DNA of 64,000 bases from a virus. Within the stretch, counting starts at the first letter, position 1. Every line of letters begins with the position of its first letter. The notes under the pieces are model-generated. The model saw nothing but the letters and a program-made list of their open reading frames with translations. It did no database searches and was not told the DNA's origin. The stretch is taken from the IMG/VR virus record IMGVR_UViG_3300025543_005580, positions 47,990 through 111,989 of that record; one strand, 5' to 3'. The position numbers were made by a program, and so were the translations under genes. This document shows positions 1-12,600 of the stretch, one piece after another.

Positions 1-1037
1 GTTAAACCTTGACCACCTGCTATACCAGTATAACCAGTATAACCACCTGGACCTTGGGTACCTTGAGGACCTCTATATCCCGTGTGACCTACTATACCTG
101 TATTTCCTGTTCTACCTCCTGGTCCTGTTAAACCTTGACCACCTGCTATACCAGTGTATCCTGTAGGTCCTCCAATTCCTGTAAGACCTTGTGGACCTTG
201 ATAACCTTGAGGTCCTACATATCCTATAGATCCTTGACCACCACGACCACCTTGACCACCACGACCACCTTGAGCTCCTGTAAATCCGGTTGCATTTATA
301 TATCCTTGAGGACCTTGATATCCTTGAGATCCTTGGGTACCTACAAATCCAGTTCTACCTGTATAACCAGTATATCCTTGTGGACCCTGATTACCTTGAG
401 TACCTACTCTACCTACATATCCATTATATCCTTGGGGACCCTGGTTACCTTGGGTACCTATAGGTCCAACATATCCTGTTCTACCTCCAGGTCCACCTGT
501 ACCGTTTATTCCAATTATACCATTAGCGCCTTGAGGTCCATAAAAACCTGAAAGTCCTTGGTTACCTGGGGCTCCTATTATACCTGTATATCCTAAGTTA
601 CCTGTTCTACCATTAACACCTTGACCACCTTGTGGTCCTTGTATACCTAATATTCCCTTAGGACCAACATATCCAGTAGGTCCTTGAGCACCTTGAGGTC
701 CTTGATTACCTCCACCACCTTGATTACCCCTACCACCTTGAGTACCTCTACCACCTTGACCACCTTGAGGACCTCCAGTACCAGTAGGACCAGTATATCC
801 AGTTCTACCTTGATTACCTTGTGAACCTTGACTACCACGTCCTCCTGTGTGTCCTGGTGTTTTAGCACGTCTATATAATACTCCATTAGTATCTACACCA
901 ATGTAATTACCTGTGGATGGATTTGAAGATAATACATCAACAACGGGAACATTTCCATCAAAAATCACATTTTCAATGTGAACTTCTGTATCAGTTCCTG
1001 TTGCTATTATCGTATTATTTGTTATTTGTAATCCCAT
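1..1037 (-). CDS. Collagen-like fibre protein, C-terminus cut by window edge
   Basis: The ATG is at 1037 and the frame stays open to base 1, so only the first ~345 residues are visible. Residues 1-61 form a non-repetitive head that opens MGLQITNNTI. From about residue 62 the protein is Gly-X-Y triplets rich in Q, P, R, T and Y (GPQ, GNQ, GYT, GGR), that is, collagen-like. The head matches that of the next gene upstream (which opens MGLEITGNRI), so the two are paralogues, and this supports the start. The likely role is a trimeric tail or head fibre shaft whose attachment domain is the N-terminus; the tip domain lies outside the window. An ATATTTATA motif sits 4 bases upstream of the ATG. No Shine-Dalgarno is visible. 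Confidence 0.85.
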   Translation of the reverse strand, partial: MGLQITNNTIIATGTDTEVHIENVIFDGNVPVVDVLSSNPSTGNYIGVDTNGVLYRRAKTPGHTGGRGSQGSQGNQGRTGYTGPTGTGGPQGGQGGRGTQGGRGNQGGGGNQGPQGAQGPTGYVGPKGILGIQGPQGGQGVNGRTGNLGYTGIIGAPGNQGLSGFYGPQGANGIIGINGTGGPGGRTGYVGPIGTQGNQGPQGYNGYVGRVGTQGNQGPQGYTGYTGRTGFVGTQGSQGYQGPQGYINATGFTGAQGGRGGQGGRGGQGSIGYVGPQGYQGPQGLTGIGGPTGYTGIAGGQGLTGPGGRTGNTGIVGHTGYRGPQGTQGPGGYTGYTGIAGGQGL

Positions 1038-1041
1038 TATA

Positions 1042-1050
1042 TATAAATAT
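1042..1050 (-). promoter_or_regulatory. ATATTTATA motif close to a start codon
   Basis: Minus-strand ATATTTATA ends 4 bases before the ATG of the partial collagen-like gene. The short spacing (also 3 bases at 27825) is unusual compared with the 15-18 bases of most copies. Confidence 0.4.
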
Positions 1051-3609
1051 TTAAGACAATTTTGTTATCATTAAGCAAGATGATCCTTGTTCTGGGGATT
1101 GGCTAAAATTCATTAGACCTCCTGTTAAGTTGTAAACTCTAGGATACCTGGTTGATATAGATCCAAAAGTATAAGTCATAGCTATTGTTAATCCTGTTAC
1201 TATTAAACCTGCAGTAGCATAGTTAGATACATTTTCAAAGGTTGCTAATTCAGCCCCACCATTTCCAGGAATTATTGATTGTTGATCGTTAAAATCAATC
1301 ATTACAGTTTCTGATGTTGTACCTACATTAAGTCCTCCTTGTATTGGTTGGTTGCAACTAAATATAACACTATATTCTATATAATAAGTACCTGCATTGA
1401 ATTGAATATTATTTGCATTTACTGTTATACCGGCAATACTACCAATAGGAGAACCACAACTCAAAATAGACATTGTATTATTAGCTATTCCATTTTCACT
1501 TAATGGGACTATAACTTTAGAACCACCATTTGGATCACCTAAACCAGGTGATCCTGTAGGTCCAGTACCTGAACCAGAACTACCTTGACCACCTTGAGAA
1601 CCTCTTCTACCATTAGGCCCATCTTCTCCATTAACTCCTGTAGGTCCTTGTGATCCTCTATATCCAGAATAACCTGTATTTGCTGCTGTTCCTTGGGGAC
1701 CTCTACCACCTGGTCCTCCTGTATATCCTCCTGGTCCTCCAAATCCAGTATAACCAACTCCACCAGTACCACCTTGTGGACCTCTATATCCTGTATTTGC
1801 TGTTGAACCAACTTGACCTTGTGGTCCTTGATAACCACTACTACCTCCTCTTGTAACACCGGCAAATCCAGTAAGACCTTGACCACCTTGATTTCCTCTA
1901 TGTCCTTGATAACCTGTATATGAAGTAGAACCTGTAGGTCCAGTATATCCTGCTAATCCACCACCTCCTTGTGGTCCTCTATATCCTTGAGAACCATTAA
2001 TACCATTAAGACCTTTTGGTCCATTATTACCTTGAGGACCTTGAGGTCCTGGGCCTGCTCCTTGAGGACCTCTAGGTCCAGTAGGTGGGGCATATGAACC
2101 ATATCCTTGTGGTCCTTGATTACCTTGACCACCAACAATACCATTATATCCTTGTGGTCCTTGATTACCTTGAGGTCCAGGACCTGATCCTTGAGGACCT
2201 CTTCCACCAGTAGCGGCTAGGAAGGCTGTATATCCTTGAAGACCGGGTTGGCCTTGAGGTCCAGTGGCTCCTTGATTACCTTGACCACCTTGAGGACCTT
2301 GAGGTCCTGTAGTACCACTTTGAGCACCTCGAGCTCCTGGGGCTGCTGTTCGACCAGTATATCCTTGAGAACCACGTCCACCTTGGCCGCCTTGAGTACC
2401 TCTACCACCTTGACCACCTTGAGGACCTTGAGGTCCTGTTGTTGAGCTTTGAGCACCTCGAGCTCCTGGGGCTGCTGTTAGACCAGTATATCCTTGGGAA
2501 CCACGTCCACCTTGGCCGCCTTGAGTACCTCTACCACCTTGACCACCTTGAGGACCTTGAGGTCCTGTAGTACCACTTTGAGCACCTCGAGCTCCTGGGG
2601 CTGCTGTTCGACCAGTATATCCTTGAGAACCACGTCCACCTTGGCCGCCTTGAGTACCTCTACCACCTTGACCACCTTGAGGACCTTGAGGTCCTGTTGT
2701 TGAGCTTTGAGCACCTCTACCACCTTGACCACCCTGAGGGCCTCTATACCCAGATATACCCCTAGGTCCTGTACCTCCTTGATTTCCTATATATCCTTGA
2801 ACACCTTGGTATCCTTGAGGGCCTGTAGGACCTGAACCACCTTGTGGACCTCTAGGTCCATTAAATCCAGTGTATCCTCCTAATCCAGTAGGACCTTGTC
2901 CCCCTTGATTACCTCTACCTCCAGTAGGTCCAGTATAACCTGTAGGACCATTTACTGTACTTTGGGTACCTTGAGAACCTTGAGGTCCTCCAAATCCTGT
3001 TATACCGTTATTACCTTGAGGACCTTGACCACCTTGATTACCACGTCCACCTTGACCACCTTGAGAACCTTGTCCACCTTGTACACCTCTTAAACCTGTA
3101 TTTCCTCCAGCTCCTCCTGAAGCACCCGGAGTACCTTGTTGTCCAACAGGTCCTTGTGAACCTCTACCTCCTTGTGGACCTCTATATCCTGTAAATCCTT
3201 GATTTCCTTGTGTACCTTGACTACCACGTCCTCCAGTAGGTCCAGTGTAACCACCTCTACCTCCAGGACCTGGGGTACCTTGATACCCAGGTACTCCTTG
3301 ATATCCTGTAACACCTTGATTACCTTGTGATCCTTGGTTTCCTTGAGCACCTTGACTTCCACCATTACCTGTACGGCCTGTATTTCCTGTATATCCTTGG
3401 GGTCCTTGAGGTCCTTGTGAACCCGCACTTCTTACAGTATCATATACTCTAGCTCCGGAAGTTGTGAAGGTTACAAAATCACCATCATTAGAATGAGTTT
3501 GCAGGTTTAGGACGACAGGGTTCATTGACCCTGTCATCACTACTGTCCTCATATCTATATCATTAGAACCTGTTGGAAAGATTCTATTGCCTGTTATTTC
3601 TAAACCCAT
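1051..3609 (-). CDS. Collagen-like fibre protein with C-terminal jelly-roll-like head
   Basis: This is an 852-residue protein. Residues 1-62 are an N-terminal domain shared with the neighbouring downstream gene (both open MGL-Q/E-IT). Residues ~63-690 are Gly-X-Y triplets (GPQ, GGQ, GGR, GYT). Residues ~695-852 form a globular domain with alternating hydrophobic strands (for example FNAGTYYIEYSVIF), resembling the C1q/TNF-like trimerising heads common at the end of bacterial and viral collagen-like proteins. The likely role is a virion fibre with a receptor-binding or trimerisation tip. The shaft contains a 43-residue tandem repeat (2303-2818). The gene starts 9 bases after the stop of the 4333-residue gene and is probably cotranscribed with it. 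The fold is inferred from pattern only. Confidence 0.87.
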   Translation of the reverse strand: MGLEITGNRIFPTGSNDIDMRTVVMTGSMNPVVLNLQTHSNDGDFVTFTTSGARVYDTVRSAGSQGPQGPQGYTGNTGRTGNGGSQGAQGNQGSQGNQGVTGYQGVPGYQGTPGPGGRGGYTGPTGGRGSQGTQGNQGFTGYRGPQGGRGSQGPVGQQGTPGASGGAGGNTGLRGVQGGQGSQGGQGGRGNQGGQGPQGNNGITGFGGPQGSQGTQSTVNGPTGYTGPTGGRGNQGGQGPTGLGGYTGFNGPRGPQGGSGPTGPQGYQGVQGYIGNQGGTGPRGISGYRGPQGGQGGRGAQSSTTGPQGPQGGQGGRGTQGGQGGRGSQGYTGRTAAPGARGAQSGTTGPQGPQGGQGGRGTQGGQGGRGSQGYTGLTAAPGARGAQSSTTGPQGPQGGQGGRGTQGGQGGRGSQGYTGRTAAPGARGAQSGTTGPQGPQGGQGNQGATGPQGQPGLQGYTAFLAATGGRGPQGSGPGPQGNQGPQGYNGIVGGQGNQGPQGYGSYAPPTGPRGPQGAGPGPQGPQGNNGPKGLNGINGSQGYRGPQGGGGLAGYTGPTGSTSYTGYQGHRGNQGGQGLTGFAGVTRGGSSGYQGPQGQVGSTANTGYRGPQGGTGGVGYTGFGGPGGYTGGPGGRGPQGTAANTGYSGYRGSQGPTGVNGEDGPNGRRGSQGGQGSSGSGTGPTGSPGLGDPNGGSKVIVPLSENGIANNTMSILSCGSPIGSIAGITVNANNIQFNAGTYYIEYSVIFSCNQPIQGGLNVGTTSETVMIDFNDQQSIIPGNGGAELATFENVSNYATAGLIVTGLTIAMTYTFGSISTRYPRVYNLTGGLMNFSQSPEQGSSCLMITKLS
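2303..2818 (-). repeat. 129-bp (43-residue) tandem repeats in collagen-like shaft
   Basis: Copies start at 2303, 2432, 2561 and 2690. Copies 1 and 3 share one variant (antisense tagtaccactttgagc) and copies 2 and 4 another (tgttgagctttgagc), giving an A-B-A-B arrangement. This points to duplication of a 258-bp pair. The last copy decays after its first ~30 bases. Confidence 0.85.
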
Positions 3610-3618
3610 ATTCGTTTA

Positions 3619-6600
3619 TTAAATATTAATGTAAGCATTAATAACATACGAGTCACCACTTCCGCTTTCGAGAGCTTTTGCAAATACTACATCTTGTAAG
3701 TTTTCGTTAATCATTTCTTCTCTCGTTATTGCTTTAGCATGTCCTACTTTATCTGAAGTAACAAGATAATCACCTTCTTTTACTATTCCAATTACAAGTA
3801 CTGGTTCAGCACCTTGAACAATTGGAATATTTTTATCAGGTACCATGACTCCCATTCTCATGTGATCTTTTTCGTTTGTACATGGAACTAAATCTCCATC
3901 TTTCCAAACCATTACAGTACCTAATTCGTGATTATTATTATCTTCTTTATTATTACCTGCTAAGTTCTGTTCAAATATACCACAAGTATTAAATGCGATT
4001 GCCCAAACATCTCTCCAACATAAATCTGGTCTACCAATATCCCAAACTCTATCTTGTATTGGGTTCATATTACCATCCCAATTGAAATCTGGGGCTGTAT
4101 AATTGGCAACTGTTAATCTATTTGGTCTACCTGCGTTGTAACTAACAATTTCACCGTTATTAGCTGTATTGCTCCAGTTAATAGCAATATCATTAGCATT
4201 AACAGTAATACCTGTACCTGAACCTATGTTTAATGTTCTATCAGTTGATAACGCACCTCCACCAGTTAAACCTGAACCTGCGATAATTGACACGTAAGTA
4301 CCGCTTGTACCCACATTACCTGATATACCACTAGTACCATCTATACCTGAAGTTCCTGATGTTCCTGAACCACCTGATACTCCACTAGCACCACCAACAC
4401 CTGAGGTACCGTTTGAACCTGTTGAACCTGATGTTCCTGATAATCTACTTAATCCGCTTGTTCCAGCTACACCACTTGTACCAATTGTACCTGAAGAACC
4501 GCTAGTTCCACTAGTAGCGCTTAATCCTGATAAACCAGCATTACCTGTTGTACCATTTGAACCTGTTGAACCACTAGTTCCAGATACTCTACTTAATCCA
4601 TTTGTACCATTATTACCTGTTGTACCATTTGAACCTGAACTACCTGATGTTCCAGATAATTTACTCAATCCATTTGTACCAGTATTACCTGAAGTACCAT
4701 TTGAACCTGTTGATCCACTTGTTCCTGATGCTCTACTTAATCCATTTGTACCAGTATTACCTGAAGTACCTGATGAACCACTAGTACCTGAAGTTCTACT
4801 AGCACCTGAGGCACCATTGACACCTGATGTACCGTTTGAACCTGAACTACCTGAAGTACCTGATAATCTAGATAATCCATTACCACCATTAACACCTGAA
4901 GTACCATTTGAACCACTTGATCCTGAAGTACCTGATACTCTAGATAATCCTGAAGTTCCAGCTACACCGCTTGTACCTATTGTACCTGAACTTCCTGAAG
5001 TTCCTGATGTAGCACTTAATGCTGATTGTCCTGCATTTCCAATAGTACCATTTGAACCTGATGAACCTGAAGTTCCTGAAGTTCCTGAAGTTCTACTAAT
5101 ACCTGAAGCACCATTAACACCTGAGGTACCATTTGAACCACTTGATCCTGAAGTACCTGATACTCTACTTAATCCTGAAGTACCATTAACACCTGAAGTA
5201 CCATTTGAACCTGTTGATCCACTTGCACCTGATGTTCTGCTTAATCCGGAAGTACCTGCAACTCCACTTGTACCAATTGTGCCTGATGAACCACTTGTTC
5301 CACTAGTAGCACTTAATCCTGATAAACCAGCATTACCTGTTGTACCATTTGAACCTGTAGAACCTGATGTTCCAGAAGTTTTACTAGCACCTGAAACACC
5401 ATTATTACCTGATGTACCTGATGAACCACTTGTTCCTGAAGTTCTAGATATTCCGGAGGCACCATTATTACCATTTGTACCTGTTGAACCTGAAGAACCA
5501 CTAGTTCCACTAGTTCTTGAAGCACCTGAAGCACCATTATTACCTGATGTACCTGAACTACCTGTTGAACCACTAGTTCCGGAAACATTACTTGTTCCGT
5601 TAGCACCTGCATTTCCTGAAGTACCATTTGAACCTGTAGAACCACTAGTTCCGGAAACATTACTTGTTCCGTTAGCACCTGCGTTTCCTGAAGTACCATT
5701 TGAACCTGTACTACCTGAAGTACCTGATACTCTAGATAATCCTGAAGTTCCAGCTACACCGCTTGTACCTATTGTACCTGAAGATCCTGAAGTACCACTT
5801 GTAGCGCTTAATCCTGATAAACCAGCATTACCTGTTGTACCATTTGAACCTGATGAACCTGAAGTACCACTTGAACCTGAAGTTCTACTAATACCTGAAG
5901 CACCGTTAACACCTGAGGTACCGTTTGAACCACTAGAACCACTTGTTCCAGAGAATCTACTTAATCCATTTGTACCATTATTACCTGTTGTACCATTTGA
6001 ACCTGAACTACCTGATGTTCCTGATAATCTACTTAATCCGTTTGTTCCAGCTACCCCACTTGTACCTATTGTACCTGAAGATCCTGATGTACCTGAAGTA
6101 GCACTTAAACCACTTTGTCCTGCGTTTCCAGTAGTACCTGTTGAACCTGATGAACCTGATGTTCCAGAAGTTCTACTAGCACCTGAAGCACCATTAGTAC
6201 CATTTGAACCACTTGATCCTGAAGTACCTGATATATTACTTGTTCCGTTATTTCCAGCTACACCACTTGTACCATTTGAACCAGTTGAACCTGAAGTACC
6301 GGATACATTACTTGTTCCATTAGCTCCTGCGTTTCCTGAGGTACCATTTGAACCTGTTGATCCAGAAGTTCCGGACAATGCACTTAATCCGTTTGTACCC
6401 GCAACTCCACTTGTACCTACTGTACCTGAAGATCCACTAGTTCCACTTGTAGCGCTTAATCCTGATTGTCCTGCATTACCTGTAGTACCGTTTGAACCGG
6501 TTGAACCTGAAGTACCTGATGTTTTACTTAATGCACTAGCTCCAGCATTTCCTGTTGTACCTGATGAACCTGATGAACCGCTTGTTCCTGATGTAGCACT

Positions 6601-9600
6601 TAATGCACTAGCACCTGCAACACCTGCGTTTCCTGATGTACCATTTGAACCTGTTGATCCGGAAGTACCTGAAGTCTTACTTAGTCCGGAAGTACCTGCT
6701 AATCCGCTTGTACCAATTGTACCTGATGAACCACTAGTTCCTGATGTAGCACTTAATCCTGATAAACCAGCATTACCTGTTGTACCATTTGAACCTGTAG
6801 AACCTGATGTTCCAGAAGTACCACTTGTAGCACTTAGAGCACTTGCTCCTGCATTTCCTGCAGTACCGTTTGAACCAGTTGAACCTGAAGTTCCCGATGT
6901 TCCTGAAGTAGCACTTAGTGCTGAAGCACCTGCGTTTCCAGCTGTACCATTTGAACCAGTACTACCTGATGTACCTGAAGTACCTGCTGTAGCACTTAAT
7001 CCTGAAGTACCTGCTACTCCTGAAGTACCTATTGTACCTGATGAACCTGAAGTTCCACTAGTAGCACTTAATCCTGATAAACCAGCATTACCTGTTGTAC
7101 CATTTGAACCTGTAGAACCTGATGTTCCAGAAGTACCACTTGTAGCACTTAGAGCACTTGCTCCTGCATTTCCTGCAGTACCGTTTGAACCAGTTGAACC
7201 TGAAGTTCCCGATGTTCCTGAAGTAGCACTTAGTGCTGAAGCACCTGCGTTTCCAGCTGTACCATTTGAACCAGTACTACCTGATGTACCTGAAGTACCT
7301 GCTGTAGCACTTAATCCTGAAGTACCTGCTACTCCTGAAGTACCTATTGTACCTGATGAACCTGAAGTTCCACTAGTAGCACTTAATCCTGATAAACCAG
7401 CATTACCTGAAGTACCATTTGAACCTGAAGAACCAGATGAACCAGATGAACCACTTGTTCCTGATGTAGCACTTAATGCGCTATCACCTGCGTTTCCAGC
7501 TGTACCATTTGAACCTGATGAACCGCTTGTTCCTGATGTATTACTTAATGCACTTGCACCTGCATCTCCGGCGGTACCTGATGAACCTGTACTACCTGAT
7601 GTTCCACTTGTTTCACTATTACCTGAAGTTCCAGCTACACCTGATGTACCTACTGTACCTGAAGAACCACTAGTACCTGATGTAGCACTTAAACCACTTT
7701 GTCCTGAGTTTCCTGATGTACCGTTTGAACCAGTTGAACCTGAACTACCAGATGTACCTGAAGTAGCACTTAAGGCTGAAGCTCCTGCGTTTCCAGCAGT
7801 ACCATTTGAACCTGAACTTCCTGAAGTACCTGAAGTAGCACTTAGTGCTGAAGCTCCTGCATCTCCTGAAGTACCACTTGAACCTGTTGAACCTGATGTT
7901 CCACTTGTTTCGCTATTTCCTGAAGTACCTGCAACTCCACTTGTACCTATTGTACCTGAGCTTCCTGAAGTACCTGAAGTTGAACTTAATGCACTTTGTC
8001 CTGCATTTCCAGCAGTACCATTTGAGCCACTTGAACCACTAGTTCCTGATGTAGCACTTAATGCGCTAGCACCTGCATTTCCTGCTGTACCTGATGAACC
8101 TGTAGAACCACTTGTTCCACTGGTGGCACTTAGAGCACTTACTCCTGCTTCACCTGCTGTACCTGATGAACCTGTACTACCTGATGAACCTGAAGTTCCT
8201 GAAGTTCCTGCAGATGCACTAGCACCTGAAGTACCTGCAACTCCACTTGTACCTACTGTACCTGAAGAACCACTAGTACCTGATGTAGCACTTAAACCAC
8301 TTTGTCCTGCGTTTCCTGATGTACCATTTGAACCTGTACTACCTGATGAACCTGAAGTACCTGCTGATCCTGATGTTGCACTAGCACCTGAAGCACCTAT
8401 ACTACCGTTTGAACCTGTACTACCTGATGTACCTGAAGTACCTGATGTATTACTAATACCTGATTCACCTGCGTTACCAGACGTTCCTGTTGAACCTGTA
8501 GAACCTGATGTTCCTGAAGTTGAACTATTTCCTGATGTACCAGCAACTCCACTTGTACCAATTGTACCTGAAGAACCTGAAGTACCACTTGTAGCACTTA
8601 GTGCACTTTGTCCTGCATTTCCAGCAGTACCGTTTGAACCTGAACTACCAGATGTACCTGATGTTGCACTTAAAGCACTTGCACCAGCATCTCCAGCTGT
8701 ACCTGAACTACCAGATGAACCACTTGTTCCTGAAGTAGCACTTAAAGCTGAAGCACCTGCTTCACCTGCTGTACCATTTGAACCAGTTGAACCTGATGTA
8801 CCTGAAGTACCTGCTGATCCTGATGTTGTACTATTACCGCTAGTACCAGCAACTCCACTAGTACCTACTGTACCTGAACTACCAGATGTACCTGATGTTG
8901 CGCTTAATCCTGATTGACCTGCATTACCTGAAGTACCATTTGAACCCGTTGATCCACTTGTTCCACTAGTTGCACTTAATGCACTAGCACCTGCATCTCC
9001 AGCAGTACCTGATGAACCTGACGAACCTGAAGTACCTGAAGTAGCACTTAAAGCTGAAGCACCTGCGTCTCCTGCTGTACCTGTTGATCCTGATGAACCT
9101 GAAGTTCCTGATGAACCTGAACTTGCACTATTTCCTGACGTACCTGCAACTCCTGAAGTACCAATTGTACCTGAAGATCCTGAAGTACCACTTGTAGCAC
9201 TTAGTGCACTTTGTCCTGCATTACCTGAAGTACCATTTGAGCCACTTGAACCGCTTGTTCCGGATGTAGCACTTAATGCGCTAGCACCTGCATTTCCTGC
9301 TGTACCACTAGAACCAGTTGAACCTGATGTACCCGAAGTACCTGAAGTTGAACTTAATGCACTAGCACCTGCTTCACCTGCTGTACCATTTGAACCAGTT
9401 GAACCTGAAGTACCTGAAGTACCTGAAGATCCTGATGAAGCACTGGCACCTGAAGTTCCAGCAACTCCACTAGTACCTACTGTACCTGAAGAACCGCTAG
9501 TTCCACTTGTAGCGCTTAATCCTGATTGACCAGCATTTCCATTTGTACCGTTTGATCCAGTACTACCTGATGATCCACTTGTACCACTAGTAGCACTTAA

Positions 9601-12600
9601 GGCTGAAGCTCCTGCTTCACCTGCTGTACCATTTGAACCTGAAGAACCACTTGTTCCACTAGTTGCACTTAGAGCACTTGCTCCTGCTTCACCTGAAGTA
9701 CCTGAGCTACCCGTTGAACCACTAGTTCCTGATGTTTCGCTATTTCCTGAAGTACCTGCAACTCCACTTGTACCTATTGTACCTGAAGAACCTGAAGTAC
9801 CTGAAGTAGCACTTAAACCACTTTGACCATCATTACCTGTAGTACCGTTTGAACCACTTGAACCTGATGTTCCTGAGGTTGCACTTAGGGCTGAAGCACC
9901 TGCATCTCCAGCAGTACCTGAACTACCTGTTGAACCTGAGGTTCCGCTAGTAGCACTTAAAGCACTAGCACCTGCTTCACCTGCTGTACCATTTGAACCA
10001 GTTGAACCTGAAGTACCTGAAGTTCCTGAAGAACCTGAACTTGCACTATCTCCACTTGTTCCAGCTACACCTGATGTACCTATAGTACCTGATGAACCAC
10101 TAGTTCCTGAAGTAGCACTTAATCCTGATTGTCCTGCATTACCTGAAGTACCATTTGAACCTGTACTACCTGAACTACCAGATGTACCTGAAGTTGCACT
10201 TAAGGCTGAAGCTCCGGCTTCACCTGCTGTACCACTTGAACCACTAGAACCACTTGTTCCAGATGTATTACTTAGAGCCGAAGCACCTGCATCTCCAGCA
10301 GTACCTGAACTACCTGTTGAACCTGAGGTTCCACTTGTTTCGCTATTTCCTGAAGTACCTGCAACTCCACTTGTACCAATTGTACCTGAAGAACCTGAAG
10401 TACCCGATGTTGCACTTAGTGCTGATTGACCAGCATTCCCCGCCGTACCATTTGAACCAGATGAACCACTAGTTCCTGAAGTAGCACTTAAAGCACTTGC
10501 TCCTGCATCTCCTGCAGTACCTGAACTACCTGTTGAACCGCTTGTTCCACTTGTTTCACTATTACCTGAAGTTCCAGCTACACCTGATGTACCGTTTGTA
10601 CCCGTACTACCTGATGAACCTGAAGTACCTGCTGATCCTGATGTTGCACTAGCACCTGAAGTGCCTGCTACTCCTGAAGTACCAATTGTACCTGAAGATC
10701 CTGAAGTTCCACTTGTAGCACTTAGAGCACTTTGTCCTGCGTTTCCTGCTGTACCATTTGAACCACTAGATCCAGATGTACCTGATGTAGCACTTAAAGC
10801 TGAAGCACCTGCGTCTCCTGCTGTACCACTAGAACCTGTTGAACCTGAAGTACCTGAAGTAGCACTTAAAGCTGAAGCACCTGCTTCACCTGCTGTACCA
10901 CTAGAACCAGTTGAACCTGAAGTTCCTGATGAACCTGAACTTGCACTATTTCCTGAAGTTCCAGCTACACCTGAGGTACCTACTGTACCTGAACTTCCTG
11001 AAGTTCCACTTGTAGCACTTAATGCGCTTTGTCCTGCGTTTCCTGCTGTACCATTTGAACCACTTGAACCACTTGAACCACTTGTTCCACTTGTAGCACT
11101 TTCAGCGGAAGCACCTGCTTCACCTGCTGTACCTGATGAACCACTTGAACCTGAAGTACCACTTGTAGCACTTAAAGCGCTTTCTCCAGCATCACCTGCT
11201 GTACCTGTTGAACCTGATGAACCTGAAGTTCCTGATGAACCTGAACTTGCACTATTTCCTGACGTACCTGCAACTCCTGAAGTACCAATTGTACCTGAAG
11301 AACCGCTAGTTCCACTTGTATCACTTAAGCCACTTTCACCTGCATTACCTGATGTACCTGTTGAACCACTAGAACCCGAAGTACCACTTGTTGCACTATC
11401 TCCTGACTCACCTGTTGTACCTGATGATCCTGTAGAACCACTTGTACCTGATTCTCCACTTGTAGCTGCAATTCCATTTTCTCCTGAAGTACCTGATGAA
11501 CCTGTTGTTCCACTAGTAGCACTAATTCCTGAAGTACCTGCAATTCCGTTTTCACCACTTGTACCTGATGAGCCTGTTGTACCTGAGGTGGCACTATCAC
11601 CACTTGTTCCAGCTACACCGCTTGTACCTATTGTACCTGATGAACCACTAGTTCCACTCGTAGCACTTAGTGCACTTTGACCAGCATTACCTGCTGTACC
11701 ATTTGAACCTGAAGAACCACTAGTTCCACTAGTAGCACTATCGGCTGAAGCACCTGCTTCACCTGCTGTACCACTTGAACCACTAGAACCACTTGTACCA
11801 CTTGTCTCACTTAAGGCAGAAGCACCAGCTTCACCTGCTGTACCTGAACTACCTGTTGAACCGCTTGTTCCACTTGAACCACTTGTTTCACTATTTCCTG
11901 ATGTACCTGCAACTCCTGAAGTACCTATTGTACCTGATGAACCTGAAGTACCTGAAGTAGCGCTTAAACCACTTTCTCCAGCATTACCATTCGTTCCTGT
12001 TGAACCTGAAGAACCACTAGTTCCACTTGTTTCACTATTTCCTGATTGACCAGCACTACCTGAAGAACCTGTAGAACCTGAAGTTCCTGATTCTCCACTA
12101 GTTGCAGCAACTCCATCAGCACCTGAAGTACCTGATGAACCTGTTGTTCCACTAGTAGCACTTATACCACTTGTTCCAGCAATTCCATCAGCACCTGCTG
12201 AACCTGAACTACCTGTTGTACCTGAGGTGGCACTATCTCCACTTGTTCCAGCTACACCACTTGTACCTATTGTACCTGAAGATCCTGATGTACCTGAAGT
12301 AGCACTATTTCCTGATTGACCTGCGTTTCCAGCAGTACCATTTGAACCCGTTGATCCACTTGTACCACTTGTGGCACTTAAAGCGGAAGCGCCTGCATCT
12401 CCTGCTGTACCTGATGAACCTGAACTTCCTGAGGTACCTGAAGTAGCACTTAAAGCTGAAGCACCTGCGTCTCCTGCTGTACCTGAACTACCTGATGAAC
12501 CTGAAGTTCCTGATGAACCTGATGAAGCACTAGCACCTGAAGTACCTGCAACTCCACTTGTACCTATTGTACCACTTGAACCAGCAGTACCTGAAGTAGC

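Noticed and set aside
4817-8917. Long plus-strand open frame (1366 codons) antisense to the giant fibre gene, reading as proline/valine/glutamate repeats
   Set aside because: It is the mirror of the Gly-Thr-Ser codons (acc-tga-agt read in another frame); it has no start signal, and its sequence follows entirely from the sense repeats.
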